DNA from: Physcomitrium patens
Taxonomy: Eukaryota; Streptophyta; Bryopsida; Funariales; Funariaceae
Length of the DNA: 64,000 bases
NCBI RefSeq assembly: GCF_000002425.4
Contig: NC_037271.1
Span: 1,422,974-1,486,973, forward strand
Direction: 5' to 3'
This document shows, in pieces, positions 50,331 to 63,566 of this stretch (position 1 is its first letter; every line of letters begins with the position of its first letter). The notes beneath the pieces are model-generated. The model worked only from the letters and a program-made list of their open reading frames with translations. It had not been told where the DNA came from and did not search any database. The position numbers and the translations under genes are program-made.

Positions 50331-52480
50331 AAGAGAATGGAAGAAATAGAAATATGGAATAATGGATGTAATGATGGTTTAGATAGATGGATTGCTTTAA
50401 TAAAAGTTTGGATCACTTTATCATTTTTTTATATAGTATTTTTGGTTTTATCATTTTAAAAATAAAGAATCTTAATTATCTTTTAAGAAATAAAATTTAA
50501 AAAATAATATAAAAATATTAATGTATAAATATAAAGATTTTAAGACCTTTTTTATATTCTTCATTAAATATCATTGGAATTTTTTAATTGCCATGGCAAA
50601 TGCTACCTTTATTAATAATTAGCTTTGTTAGAACTTTAATAGAATCTTTGTAAATGATAGATATAACATGAACTTTAGAAAGAAAAAAAATCAACTATTC
50701 TTTGTAGTTTCTAATTAACAATGTTATCTATATAACTTAATTTTTCAACTAAATAATGACTAAATATAATTTATTGCAAGGTCTTTGAAGCAAACTAATA
50801 TTTGTAATAATATAATGGAACATCTAATCTTCAATTCTAACTTGAATAATAGCAATCTAAGTAGACTTAAATTAATTAGTTACTTAATTTAATAATAAAT
50901 ACTACTATTAGTACTAATTTTATTATTTATGTATTTTTTTAAATAAATGTATAAGACTATAAAAATTATTTTTTATGTTATGCTTATTAGAATCTTCAAT
51001 ATCATCCTTTTATACAAATAAATTTAACTTATTTGTCAAAAATTCATCTTTACATGTCCTATTTTCTTATAGGCCTAAATATACATCTAAAATAAAAGTC
51101 TTTAATCTTTAGATGTACTTTCTTACACATTAAAAGAATCACTATGCTTCTTAATAGACTATAAATTATCAATTTATTCTTAATTTATAAGTAAATAATA
51201 TATTTTGGTTTATTGAAGATAAATATCTAATTAATAAAATAAAACCTTTAAATATGATAAAAAAATTATTGATTATCTTTAAAAGATTTCTAATAAATAA
51301 TCAATTTTATTTTTATTTATTTTTTAAATGCATACTTTTGGTCGATTTGCATACTTTTATATGATATCAAAGCTTTGATCATTGTAAAGTTACATCAACA
51401 ATCTCTTCTCTTAAGTTTTTCATAGCTACACTTAAAAACAAATCTCTACTAAAACTTACTATAATTATTTCAAATATCATTTTAATACCATATATATTTT
51501 AGAAATTTTTAATGACTATCTTAGTATAATATTAATATTATATTGATATCTCATTCTAAATGATAAATATTGACTTTTTTAGAATATCAATATTTGATGT
51601 ATTTTTTGTAATACTGCAAAAAAAATCTTTATAGAGATCAAGCAAAGTTTTGAACAAAGAATATATAACTTCTTTTTTACTTAAAATTTGTGATATAATT
51701 ATATAAAAAATAACACATAAAATAATCTTTTTTGATTTTAAAAGTTTGTTATTATATTATTAGAAATAAACAAATTTTACAATTCATGTTGGTTCTTCTA
51801 CAGAAACATAACTTTTTAAGTTTATAATCTATCAAATAAACTATATTGAAGTAGAAAATACATTGCTCATTATTCAACTTTAATCAGCAAATGTTTAATA
51901 TTCCTATTAGTTCGTTATAATCCAATGCTATATGCTTCTAAAATATTTAATTTTTTAATTCTCATTGTCAATATTTTCTATTATAATATAGATAAAAATT
52001 TACTAAATTATTTTCTTGATTTTAAAAAATCCTTTAAAAAGAAAAAATCTTTAAACTATTATCTTTCTTTCTATAAGAATCTCAATTATATGATCTTAAA
52101 TAAATTGATATTATGTAATATTACAAAAACTTACTTTAAACTTCTTTTATAGCTTCTTTACATGTATTTGTGTACATAAAAGCAAAAAAAATCAAACAAT
52201 AGACTTAACTACTTCAGAATTTTTATTATAAAAATTTCTTTCAAATATTGATTTGATTTTTTTTTTTGCTTCTAACAATCTCATTTTTAAGCTTATATCG
52301 TCAAAATTTGAAAATATATATATATATATATTTTTTAATTTTTTTTAAAATTATAGAGGTCTATACACAATCATAAAAATAAATAAAATATATATTTTTT
52401 TATAATAGAATCAACAAAAAAATCATATTTTAGTTAAAAATATATGTTGTCTTATTGTCCACTTCTTTGTAGACTTGTTC
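50331..52480. other. Extremely AT-rich decayed sequence
   Basis: No recognisable gene or element. Few G or C bases remain. Probably older transposon material. Confidence 0.5.
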
Positions 52481-52489
52481 CACCAAAAG

Positions 52490-53536
52490 TATTATATAAA
52501 CTCTTAATATGGTTAAGAATATAAATCATAAAAAAAAATTTAAAGAAATAATACACTCTTATTACATTCAAAGAAAAAAAATGTAGACAAATAAAAGTTA
52601 GATATAAGATAAAAAAATAAAAAATAGAATAGCTATTGTTGAATAAAAAGAAATCAGAGATTCTTGAGCTGAGATAAAAACAAAAGAAAGGCATTAAAAA
52701 GATTAAGATAGGTCTCAATTTTGTCTCTACATATATTATCTAATTAAGAAGCTATCAAACAACATTCTATAGATCATCTAACATGAATTTAGCTTACAAG
52801 ACATATAACTAAGTTGCAAGGTAAGTTTCCAGCATGTTGGTGACAAATGACCAACTTGTATAATAAGTAGCTATCACATGCAATATATAGCTAACTTTTT
52901 GGCCAAGTTTTCAACTTACCAATCATCTACAAATACTTGTAAAGTCACATTTACATTTGTGAAGCTTCTAAGAAGCTTGGCCATAAGATACTATCAATTT
53001 TACATACTTTTATTTTTGTTTGATTCTTCTTAATAATTAATAGTATCATTGTGTATGTTTGTGATAATATCCCCTTTTTTCTAAACAAATTTCTCAAGGA
53101 GTAATGATCACATATTGAAGAAGTTGAAGATGCACCAAATTGTATATGCCATATGCTTTAATTTTTATTTCTTTTGGAGATAGTTGATAGATCCTTCCAA
53201 GTATCAATAGTGTCTTTATATTAAAGCAAAAAACCAACTTATTATTTGATCATTTTTAAAAACTTTATAACTTCTTTTAAATAAAATATTTGATATACCA
53301 TCAAAAATGATTTCTACTTCTAATAATATCAACAAATATTGAGAGTCTTTTTAAAGATTATGATATTAAATGTATTGTATTTTAATCTATTTTAAGAAAG
53401 ATACATTGTTCTTAATAGACTTCATCATTTTTATATTGTCTTGAAGGATGAAACAAATTCGATGTCTTATCCAATAACTCAACAAACAACAGTTCTTAAA
53501 TTTAATTTTTTGGTTGTTGATTTTCCATCTCTTTAA
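52490..53536 (-). repeat. 3' LTR of chromovirus copy 2
   Basis: Aligns with the LTRs at 33124 and 62427. Shared anchors are ACATATATTATCTAATTAAG, GCCAAGTTTTCAAC, GATAGTTGATAG and GTTGATTTTCCATCTCTTTA. Confidence 0.65.
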
Positions 53537-54339
53537 TACCACAAATAAAAAAAAATCAAAAACAAGAATAAAAAAATATAATAAAATCTCTTATAAATCT
53601 ACTTTGGTACATATATCAAAAATTTTTTTTGACTCTTTGTCTTAATTTTGATAAATGTTGTTGGTGAAAAATATCAACCTTTTTTGATGCATTTTTAAGC
53701 TTCATAGATGGCTCCTATGTGCTTTTATTAATCTTATATTTATACCAATGTGCAAGATATTTTATTATATTTTAAAGTTACCTTCAAATAAAGTCTTTTC
53801 CTATTTCAAACTTTAATTGTTATCAACTCCTATAAAAAAAAAGTAGAATTTGTCTTTTTTTTCATATATCCACTCTTTTATATGGCTTAAAAGGATTTGC
53901 ATGGAAATTCATGATAAATCTTTATAGAGTATGGTAGAAGTAATTAAAATACAATTAGATTGATTTTTTCACAAGTAAAAAATAATCTAAATCTCTAATA
54001 ATTTAACTTTTCATAAGTAAAAATGATCATGATAATACAATAAAATAACCATGTTTTTTGACAACATGATATTTAGGTTTTTTCTTACAATAGATATGTG
54101 TGTTGATCTTTTTTCATTCTTGAGATTTACTTAATTCTATCTTTATTGTTGCATGTAACTTTATCAAATAATTTAATAAATTTTTTGTAACATGATTTTA
54201 ACTTTTGTAAAGTCAAAAGAATCAAATCATAGATGATAATAATAATTACCATAAAAATATGATTATTAAATAGAAGAATATATGATATTATTATATAAAA
54301 AATTTATTAATGAAAAAATAATTATCTAATCATCTTCAT

Positions 54340-56400
54340 AATGATTGATGGTACATCTTAAATAATATTCTAAAACTTAATTCATTTGATTTTTTTTGTC
54401 TATTAATTTGAGGATAAAGGACCTAAAATAAATTTAATACTATCTTTACTATATCAAAAAGAATTCTTCAAAGCTTATTTACAAATTAAGTTCTCCATCT
54501 AATATAATATACCTTCGGTACCAATAATAGTTATAAATATTGTCAATTTTTTTTTTTTTGTTGTTACTTCACTTATGATAATTTTTGTATCTAATATAAA
54601 ATATAGATTTTTAGTAAAATAATCTATTATAAAAAGTATAAAATCATAAGATCTTAAAATTAGAAGATTTATGATATTATCCATAAAACAAATATGACCA
54701 TGATTTTTCTAATTTAAGTAATAGTTAAAAATAAATAATATTGATAACAAGAAATTTTTGATTTTAAACAAAAATCACATGAATATTTAAAGTCTTCAAC
54801 TACTATTTATATTTGAAGCCCCAAAAACTTTCTTGAAATCAATTCCAATAACTATCCAAAATATCCTAAAATTAAAAAATAATAACTAATTTGAAGAAAA
54901 TATAATTATATTTTAACTTTTGAAATTTATAAGCATATTTTAAATAGAAAAAAAATTATTTTAAAATTTAAAATTAGAATTATGATAATATTTAGAAAAA
55001 ATATCATTAATATTATACACAAGAGGATCTAAAGACATACTTGATTGAATTTGATAAAACAATATTGAATTAATAACCAATATTAATTTGTATTATTCAA
55101 AGATGAAATTACTTTAACTGTAAAATAATTATTTGTTGCTAATAAAAAATTATTTTTTATTCTTTTGATATAAGATAAGAATTTTTAAAAAAGATGTTTG
55201 ACAAATATTGTTGTTTTTTTGGCTAATAAGGGATATTAAATACAAATCTTGATAAGAACATGCTTCAACGGACCTAGCAATAATTTAGAACATGTATTGA
55301 CATAAAATACTTGAGATTCTTGGAATTTACATAAAAAATCAGTAGACTAAAAGCACCTTCTTAATATTGGCACTATTTTTGAAATAAATCCATAGTTACA
55401 AGAAACTCTTTGTTGTGGATCTTATAATTGATCTTGGATGCTAAATATTTTCTTAAATAAAAAGCTATTAGGTGAAATAAGTCTAGTGGATTTGTTCTTA
55501 TAAGAATGCATTAAAAAAATAAACATAAGATAATAGTGGGAGTATTGTAAAAACTATCTTTAAAGCTTTAAATGCTACTTCAATATCTTTATTTCACTCA
55601 AGATTGTCTTCATAAGTCAAATGTATAAGTCTAGTTGCAATTTGAGACTTTTGTTTGATAAAGTTTTTTTTTCTTCTACTTTTTAGAATTTTTAAATACA
55701 AAAATTTTTAAATCTTTTTAAAATTCATTGTAAGGCTATTATTTTAAATAATTTATTCTAAAAAATCAACTTAAGTTATGTAAAATACACACTTTACCAT
55801 CTGAATATTTAGCCATATATCTATAAGTTTTTGTAATACACAACAAATATCAAGCTTATTTTCTTATGTACTTATAATAGATTAAAATTCTGTCTTAATA
55901 ATAAATAATAAAATTATCTATAAATCTTCAAAAAAAATCATTCATTAAATGTTAAAAAGTAGTTGGCATATTTGTGAATCTAAAAAATATGGTATTATAT
56001 ACAAAATATCCATACTTAGTTTAAAATATAGTCTTCTATTCATATTTTTAATGGATACAAGGTTGTATGTTCTTTATAGTTACATTATTTATTTTATTTT
56101 TTTATAATTTTTTTCTTTCTTTAATTAATTAAAAAATCTTGATATCAAAGATAGAGAATTTTTTTCTTGTTGGAGATTTTTTTAAATCCTTGATAATCTT
56201 AACATATCTATAGTGATCAATTTTATTTCTTTATAAATAAGATAAGTACTTTTATTAGAGATTTTTGATAACATATAAAATTCTTAGCTAAATTCTCATT
56301 AATATATTCCTCAAATAGAGCCAACACATTTTGTGATAAGCTATAGAATGGTCTAAATTACAATTAAGCTTTTTTTTTGATGATCAATTATACTATCTTT
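54340..56400 (-). pseudogene. Pol remnant of chromovirus copy 2
   Basis: Around 55985-55870 the minus strand still reads fragments TNMPTTF, HLMNDFF and RFIDNFIIYY separated by stops. These match the TNAPATFQHLMNDIF... block before the catalytic box. The YLDD box itself is destroyed (YY, stop, DR). The stops occur where copy 1 or its relatives have Q or R codons. Confidence 0.65.
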
Positions 56401-58364
56401 AAAAAAAATCTTTAGAAGAATGTCAATAAATGTTTTAAAAAAAAATGTATTATTAATCCTTATATTAGATTAAAATATTGCTTAAATTTTTTTTACCATT
56501 AGAAATGGATGTGGCATAAATAAAAAAAGATAATCTTTCTTCTATGACATGTGTAATAGCTCTTGCATCTACAAATAAAGTTTGATTGTATTAATTTCAA
56601 GAATTTTTACTTAATTAAAAATAATCTGATTATACTATAGAAAAAATTAACATAGTAGTGAATCCAATTTATTCAAGGATTATATATTTATGGCCATGAT
56701 AAACATGAAATGGTTAGATTGAAGAAAAATTTCATAACATTAAATATTACTAAGCTATTATAACCATTTATTGCTACTTTTAAATAAATTATTTTATAGA
56801 TAACATTTCTAAAAGACTAAAAAACAACCATTAATGACTTCTACATGTACAAACTTAGTTTTATCTATTAAAGATATTTTATATTTTTTTTAATAAATTC
56901 TTCATCTAAAAAATAAGATGATGCTCTTAAATATAATCAGTCAAACATTTTGTGATTTTTAGATCCTAACCAAATATCTATTATAAAAATAGATGAAAAT
57001 TACAAAGAAAAAATAAAACTTGTATTCAATGTAACACAAGATTTGATCCATAAAATTTCTAATATAGTTGAAAAAACTTTTTTTTGATATATTATCATTA
57101 TTTACAACTATGCTCTTTATTTTTTCATTGTCTTGTTTCTTTGGAAAACATTGAATAATGTGCTTAAATTCTCTATAATATAACCATAATCTTTTTTTAA
57201 CAATATTTTTTTGTTTTTTTATGTTTTTGCTTAGAGAAAGATTTAAAAGTTATTGTATTAATTTTCATGGATTTGGTCTTGATAAAAAAAATTCAAAAAC
57301 TTAGAAATTATTAAGACAACTTGATTTATTCTTTTATTATCAAATCTTTGTTCTTAGAGCCTTTTAAAAAGTTGATTGTTGCATGCAATGCCTTAAATAA
57401 TAAATTATTCTAAGTAATCTTCTTTTTGGCATTATTAATAATAAGCCATTAATTTTTTCTTTTAATTCATAATAAAATTAATTGATAAGGGCTTTATCAT
57501 TTCAATCTAAATCATAAATCAAGTTTTAGAATTTGGCAGCATAGATGATAGTTGATTGTAATCTTTGTTATAAAGATAGGAATTTTTTTCTACTATATTT
57601 TTTAAATAACTTTCTATAAATTTAACCATAATACTTCCAATAATAAATTTTAATTATATAAAATTTATATTTTTTTTGAATTAAAAAAAACAAGAAAAAA
57701 TATTTTAAAATAAAAGTAAACATAAAATTCAACTTTAATAAATCTATCAAGATATTAAGAAGGATGTAAATTTAAATAAAACTGAATTTATTATAAAAAT
57801 CCTCAAAATTTTGATCTTATTCCACCAAAATATTCTTACATATTAATCTATGTTTTTCTAATATTTATAGTAATAAGATTTTTTGGATTTACTTGTGCAA
57901 TTGATTTAATAATTTCTTGTGATTGCACAACTTCTTAATATAGACATTGGATCTTATTGTTGATTTCTTTTGTATATATAGAAATAATACTTCTATAATT
58001 GATATTAATAGTACTTGAAATTTCTACCTTTAAAATATTATTAAACTTCTAAAGATTTATAATAGCTACAAATCTATTCTAACTTCTATTGAATGTAACA
58101 TCCATAATTTATTTCTCTTCTATCTTTATAATAGATAATTTTAACAAATCTACAAGTCAAATTAGATGGAAATAATTTAAAACCTCTAATATCAAATAAA
58201 TATTTTTATAAAAATGGATAGTATACTTTCTTTAAGAAAAGAATCAATATTAGTTTAGAAATGAATATTTTGTAAATTTTAAAATAAAATAGTAAGAAGT
58301 GAGGTAATTTATTCACTTCTAAAACAAAATAAGTATATCAAATTACTATTCTTATCAAAGTATT

Positions 58365-58860
58365 ATAACAGGATTTATAAAAAAAAATTAAAAATATTTT
58401 TTTATTATAATCAAAGAAAAAAAAATTAAAATTTAAAATATATATAATATAAAAATTATAATAGATATTTTCAAATTTAAAAATATTAAAGATTCTTAAA
58501 TTAAGATAAAAATACAAAAAGGCATTGATAAGAGAAAAGAAAGCATCACTCTTACCTCCATATATATTATATAATTAAGGTACTATATGGCAATGTTCTA
58601 AAGATCATTTAGCACATATTCAACTTACAAGACATGTGTCTTATTTGCAAGATAAGCTTCTAATAAGTGTACCACATGACCAATTTGTTAGCAAAGTTTT
58701 CAACCTACAAATCATTTACTAATACTTATAAAATCATATCTATGTCTATAAAGCTTCTAATAAGTTTTTTTTTATAAGATATTATTAAATGTATCTAATG
58801 TTTTTTCAATCTAACTTCTTTTATCTTATAAGTTATTGGTATTTATCTGTATAATTTTAA
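58365..58860 (-). repeat. Partial 5' LTR of chromovirus copy 2
   Basis: Matches the first half of the family LTR (GCATCACTCTTACCTCCATA, ATATGGCAATGTTCTAAAGA, CAAAGTTTTCAACCTAC). The second half is not recognisable. Confidence 0.55.
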
Positions 58861-59480
58861 TACATATGTGAAGTACTAGAAATCTTTATAGATTTAAAAA
58901 TTTCAAAAAATATTGTTTAAGATATTTTTGGTGCTTTTTACAAGCTAAAAATAAAATTGCATTACTATTAGATTGAAAATAATTTGATATATTTTGAAAA
59001 GATGCAATGCAAATCAAACCACATTTAAAACCTCTTCATGCATTTTTATTCTAAATAATCATTATATTACTTTTAGAGCTCTAATATATCTTATATTTAT
59101 ATATTTCTTACTTTTATTTTATTTATTTTCTTTCATGATTATTATATAATTATGTCATATTCTAAAAAGTTGTAAATATATTTTATAATATAAAATTAAT
59201 TCTTTCTATTAAGAATATAAATATATATAGAATAATATCTAATTTATCTATAATTTGATTATAAGCATAGAAAATACATAAATTTATTTTCTATAGTTTT
59301 AAAAATAAATATTATTATCTATTAGTAATATATTTTAATATTCTTTTAGATATTTCTTTGGATATTTTTTATTCATCATATGTAGAGGTCCATATAAACA
59401 ATGATTTATTCAAAAATAAGTTGCCTCATATGACAATAAATCTTCTTTTTTATTAATAAAATTCTACATAAATAATTTTC

Positions 59481-59546
59481 TCAACAAAAATTGTCTCTTT
59501 TATTTTATTGTATTCAACAAAAATTGTCTCTTTTATTTTATTGTAT
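59481..59546. repeat. Perfect 33-bp tandem duplication
   Basis: The unit starting TCAACAAAAATTGTCTC occurs at 59481-59513 and again at 59514-59546, followed by a decayed partial third start. Confidence 0.93.
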
Positions 59547-60266
59547 TCACCAAAAAATGTCAAGAATTATATGTTTTAAAGTCTTTTTCAATATATATAT
59601 AATATACATTCTTAGAAGGCTATTTTTTAAAGTATAGTACTTAAAAATATCTCTATTAAAGGCATGATATTAGAGTTCAAAAAATATAGCTATAAAATTG
59701 AAGCAATCCTTTGCTTTTTGTGTTAGAGGAAATCTAATTGATATCTTGGACCACCATGGATTTGTAATTATGGTTCTAAGCATATTCGGATATTCAAAAT
59801 ATTGAGTACTAGCTATGGAGTCTTGAAAGATGTCTTTTACTTCTAATATGAATTAATAAAAGTATTATCTTAGATTTGGCTTCTTAATCTTATAATATTG
59901 CATATTTCCAAAAATATTTTTTGATCTTTGATTTATACTAATGTATCTTAGTTGATTCTTATTTATTATTATTGAAGCATCCATCAAAAATTCTTACAAG
60001 AATTTTTTGCTCTAAAAGATAGAAAAATACTTATTATATCAAAGAAACCATTGAGACAAGTGCAATTTTATTCAAATAATTTGTACAAACTTTTTATTTG
60101 CATCTCCATTTTTATGTTATTTATGAATTTGTATCAAAAATTTCTTTTTCTATTGAAATATTTTATTTCATGTTTTTTTTGTTATTTCTTTATTAAATAG
60201 AATAAAAAAAATATTAGAAGTAGAAAGATTATAATATTTTTTCTCAATATCTTTATTAAATGAAGA

Positions 60267-60269
<3 letters not shown>

Positions 60270-60301
<32 letters not shown>
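60270..60301. repeat. (TA)n microsatellite
   Basis: Uninterrupted dinucleotide run of about 16 units. Confidence 0.95.
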
Positions 60302-60303
<2 letters not shown>

Positions 60304-61354
60304 TTGGATAATATTGTATAAATTTTAATAACAAAGTAAAATAAAAACATGTCATGTTTTCTTAATCATTCTTAAAGCTCTTACATTGTATAGCCTAATA
60401 AATTTTAATTACAAGCTATTATTATTCCATATATAATATAAAAATTTTATACGTGAGGTTACATATAATTTACTTCCAATTCACATTTGGATAAAACAAC
60501 ATCTATTTTATACTAAAAAAACCATATAGACTACAACCTTGTAAGAGAATATTATTTATTTTTACACCAAGATATGTAAATGCATGTTTTATATTATATT
60601 ATCAAATATTATCATTTGTTTTTCTATAAAAGAGTTATTTAATTAGAAACAAAGGATCTTTAAGAAATAGAATCTCAACATGTCTATAAAGACAACATGT
60701 ATCAAATTTTAGATTCAATCTTGATAATATCAAGGTTTATTTATCCAACCAATAGTGTGTTCTAAAAAATTGGCATTAAATATCCATATTTTCAAAATTA
60801 TAAAAAATTTCATTGATTTATCTTTTATTGTGATCTTTGAAATTAAAATACTCTTTTTATTCACCAATATTTCTTACTCCATCTTTCCATACTTGTTCTT
60901 CCTAAGATACATATAATGTTACTTCTTTCTATGCCATTTGTCTTTGTTGCCTATTTTTTTATATTATTTATCTTTTTTTTGTGCCTTCTATCTTAATTAT
61001 TTAATTAAATACCAAAATCATATAAATACAATATTATTTTAATTATTTCTATATATCTCAATTTTTTCTAATTCTTTGCTTGTATATTTTATATCTATCT
61101 ATATATTTTGCTCCAATATTCACATACAAAATCTCTCTATTAACCAATATTTCAATAATTAATTGACTCATACTTGTCTTTAAATAGGTTTCTATTCTAA
61201 AATCCATTACGTTAAGAAAATTACTTTGCTTCTTTATGTTGATCTGTAATGTAAAAATTAGCTTATAAATTCATTAGGCATTAGATTATAAAAGGATTTG
61301 ATCTTATATTGAAGTTGGATTCATAATCCAAAAATAATTCACAAGGATTATAAT

Positions 61355-61359
<5 letters not shown>

Positions 61360-61394
<35 letters not shown>
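61360..61394. repeat. (TA)n microsatellite
   Basis: Uninterrupted dinucleotide run of about 17 units, preceded by a short AAT repeat. Confidence 0.95.
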
Positions 61395-62426
61395 TTAAAT
61401 GTCTTTAATTAGCTTCTGATTATGTTAATTATACCTTATCAACTATAGAAAATTCTTTAAAATATCATATAATTTTCTAATAAACTCCAAATAAACCTTA
61501 AAACTATTTTTAAAATCCTTATCAAATCCTAAAAAAATCGTAAAAATATCATTCATAGCCTTAAAGAAACCATACACATCCTTAAAAAAATCCTAAAGAA
61601 ACCTTGAACAAAATATATAATAATCTTAAAGAAATTCAAACCAAAATTTAGCCAATCAGAAGGGAACCACAAGTAAATGAGAATTGAATCTTTAGTAAAT
61701 TCTAAAAAAATCCAATTAAATTCTATTAAAACCTCAAAAAAAATCCTAATAAATCATAATAAAATTCTAAGTAAATTCTTCAAAAGTTTGAATACCTTCT
61801 TAAATATGAATTTAGTTGTTAATTTTAATTTGATATTTTTATAATTTTAAATCTAATAGTAAAAAAAGTATAAATTTTTTAAGAGAAATTTTTTTTAGAT
61901 TTAAAAAAAGAGTGAAAAAAAATAAAAAAATAAAAAGAAATCTACTCAAGCATAAGCTTGTCTTTCTATTCCAACCTTGATGTTAATCTTCTAATAACAA
62001 TAGCTCACTTTTGCACTATTTTTTCCTTCAAAAAAGTATATAAATTTTAAAAACTAATTTAGCTATCAAATTTTAAAATAATAATGATAATTTAATAAAC
62101 AGAAGTATTTATATTTATAAAAATCCTTTATAATCTTGAAAATCCAATTTTCAAGTTTTTAATCTATAAAAATTTTAATATTCTTTGATCTAACTACTTA
62201 ATTTAGTGCAATACTAAAAAATATATTTAATATAGGTATTTTTAATAAATCACAAAATTTTATTTACAGATATGTAATTAAATTTATGTAATTCATCAAA
62301 ATTTAGTTTATTTTTTTATTTCAAAAATATTTAGTCACAAAAAACAACCTTAACCTTGTAAAGCTTTTAAAAAGCCATTAGCTACTTATATTCGTCTAAA
62401 CCAATGCTCAAAAAAATCCTACTAAG

Positions 62427-63466
62427 TGTCAAGGACAAGAACATGATAAAGAAAAATAAACAAGTGAAAGTTCTTTCAAAGAAAGATGACAAAATAGAAA
62501 TAACTTGATATGTATATTAAAAAAGAAACTGGAATGGCTATTGCCAAAAGACAAGAAAAGTAGAAACCCTTGAAACTAGACTAGAAGCAAGAAAAGACTT
62601 GACAAGAATGAAGAAGGCTTCACTCTTGTGTATATATATACTATCTAATTAGCGGCTACATTGCGGTATTCTATAGGACCTCCAATATGTGTTGACTTTG
62701 TAGGACACATGCCTTGACTTACAAGGCAAGTTTTTCTACGTGTGGGCCACATAGTTAGTTTGGTCTTCAAGCTAACAACATAAGTGGTACATGGCCAACT
62801 TGTTGACCACGTTTCTAATCCGAAAAAGTCAATTAAAGATACCTATAAAGTCAAAGCAGCATCTATCAAGCTTCTAAGAAGCTTCTATATCAAATACTGT
62901 AGAATTAACTTATTTTTATCTACTTTTACTTACTTCTACTTATTTATATATATATAATTACTAGCTTATATGAGTATGTTCGTGACCTTACCTTCCCTTC
63001 TAAAGACGAGTTCCACGAGGAGTGGTCATCATATGTTGAAGAAATCTATGATGCGACGAATTATATTTGCCACATACTCTGATCTTTGTTCTCTTCGAAG
63101 TTGAATGATAGGGCCTCTCAACCATCGGTAGTATCTCATTTCACGACGGAAAAATCACCCAGTTATTTGATCATTGTTGAGGCCTTCATAACTTCCTTCG
63201 AATAAAACATTTAGAACATGATTAGGAGTTGTTCCTACCTCTAGTAAAATCACCAAACATCGAGAGTCCCTTCCAACGTCGTGATACCAAATACTTTATA
63301 TCTCGCCATTTATTTGAGGAAGAACATGTTGTTCTTGAAGATCTTTATCTCGATTGTGTCATCTTGAAGGTTGTCATAATAGTAATGTCTCATCCGATAG
63401 ATCAACAAACAAAGGCTCTTAACTCGAATCTGTTAGTTTTTGGTTTTCCATCTCTTGAGTGTCACA
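62427..63466 (-). repeat. 3' LTR of chromovirus copy 3
   Basis: On the plus strand it runs from TGTCAAGGACAAG to TTGAGTGTCACA, so on the coding strand it begins TGTGACACTCAAGAG and ends CCTTGACA: TG...CA ends, about 1040 bp. It is recognisable in copies 1 and 2. The left boundary is where similarity with the 33124 copy stops. Confidence 0.8.
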
Positions 63467-63566
63467 ACTACAAAGAAGCTACAAACAAGGATTGAAAGTA
63501 GAATGATAACTTGCCTAGATCTTGTTTCTTTTATAAAGAAGGTTTTCATCTTGATTTTGATGGATG

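Larger units (their letters stand above)
52490..58860 (-). mobile_element. Chromovirus copy 2, heavily decayed
   Basis: Collinear with copy 1 without its nested insertions: LTR at about 52490-53536, integrase region near 54340-54540, RNase H and RT near 55400-56250, protease near 56860-56950, gag near 57200-58110, and part of the other LTR at 58365-58860. Matching stretches with copy 1 include GATTGATGGTACATCTTAAA (54343) and ACACATTTTGTGATAA (56324). G and C are largely replaced by A and T. Confidence 0.7.
58861..62426. other. AT-rich decayed region between chromovirus copies 2 and 3
   Basis: No gene supported. It holds a 33-bp direct duplication, (TA)n tracts at 60270-60301 and 61360-61394, and at about 61440-61790 sequence rich in AATCCTAAA/AAACCTTAAA units. 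Those units look like the inverse complement of the LTR interior at about 49800-50240. Confidence 0.5.

Noticed and set aside
58185-58196. Initiator-Met tRNA primer-binding site of chromovirus copy 2
   Set aside because: TGATATTAGAGG (minus strand) resembles TGGTATCAGAGC after decay, but it lies about 170 bases from the nearest LTR similarity, so it cannot be confirmed.
59481-59546. CRISPR-like direct repeats
   Set aside because: Two head-to-tail units with no spacers in a plant nuclear context; a simple tandem duplication.
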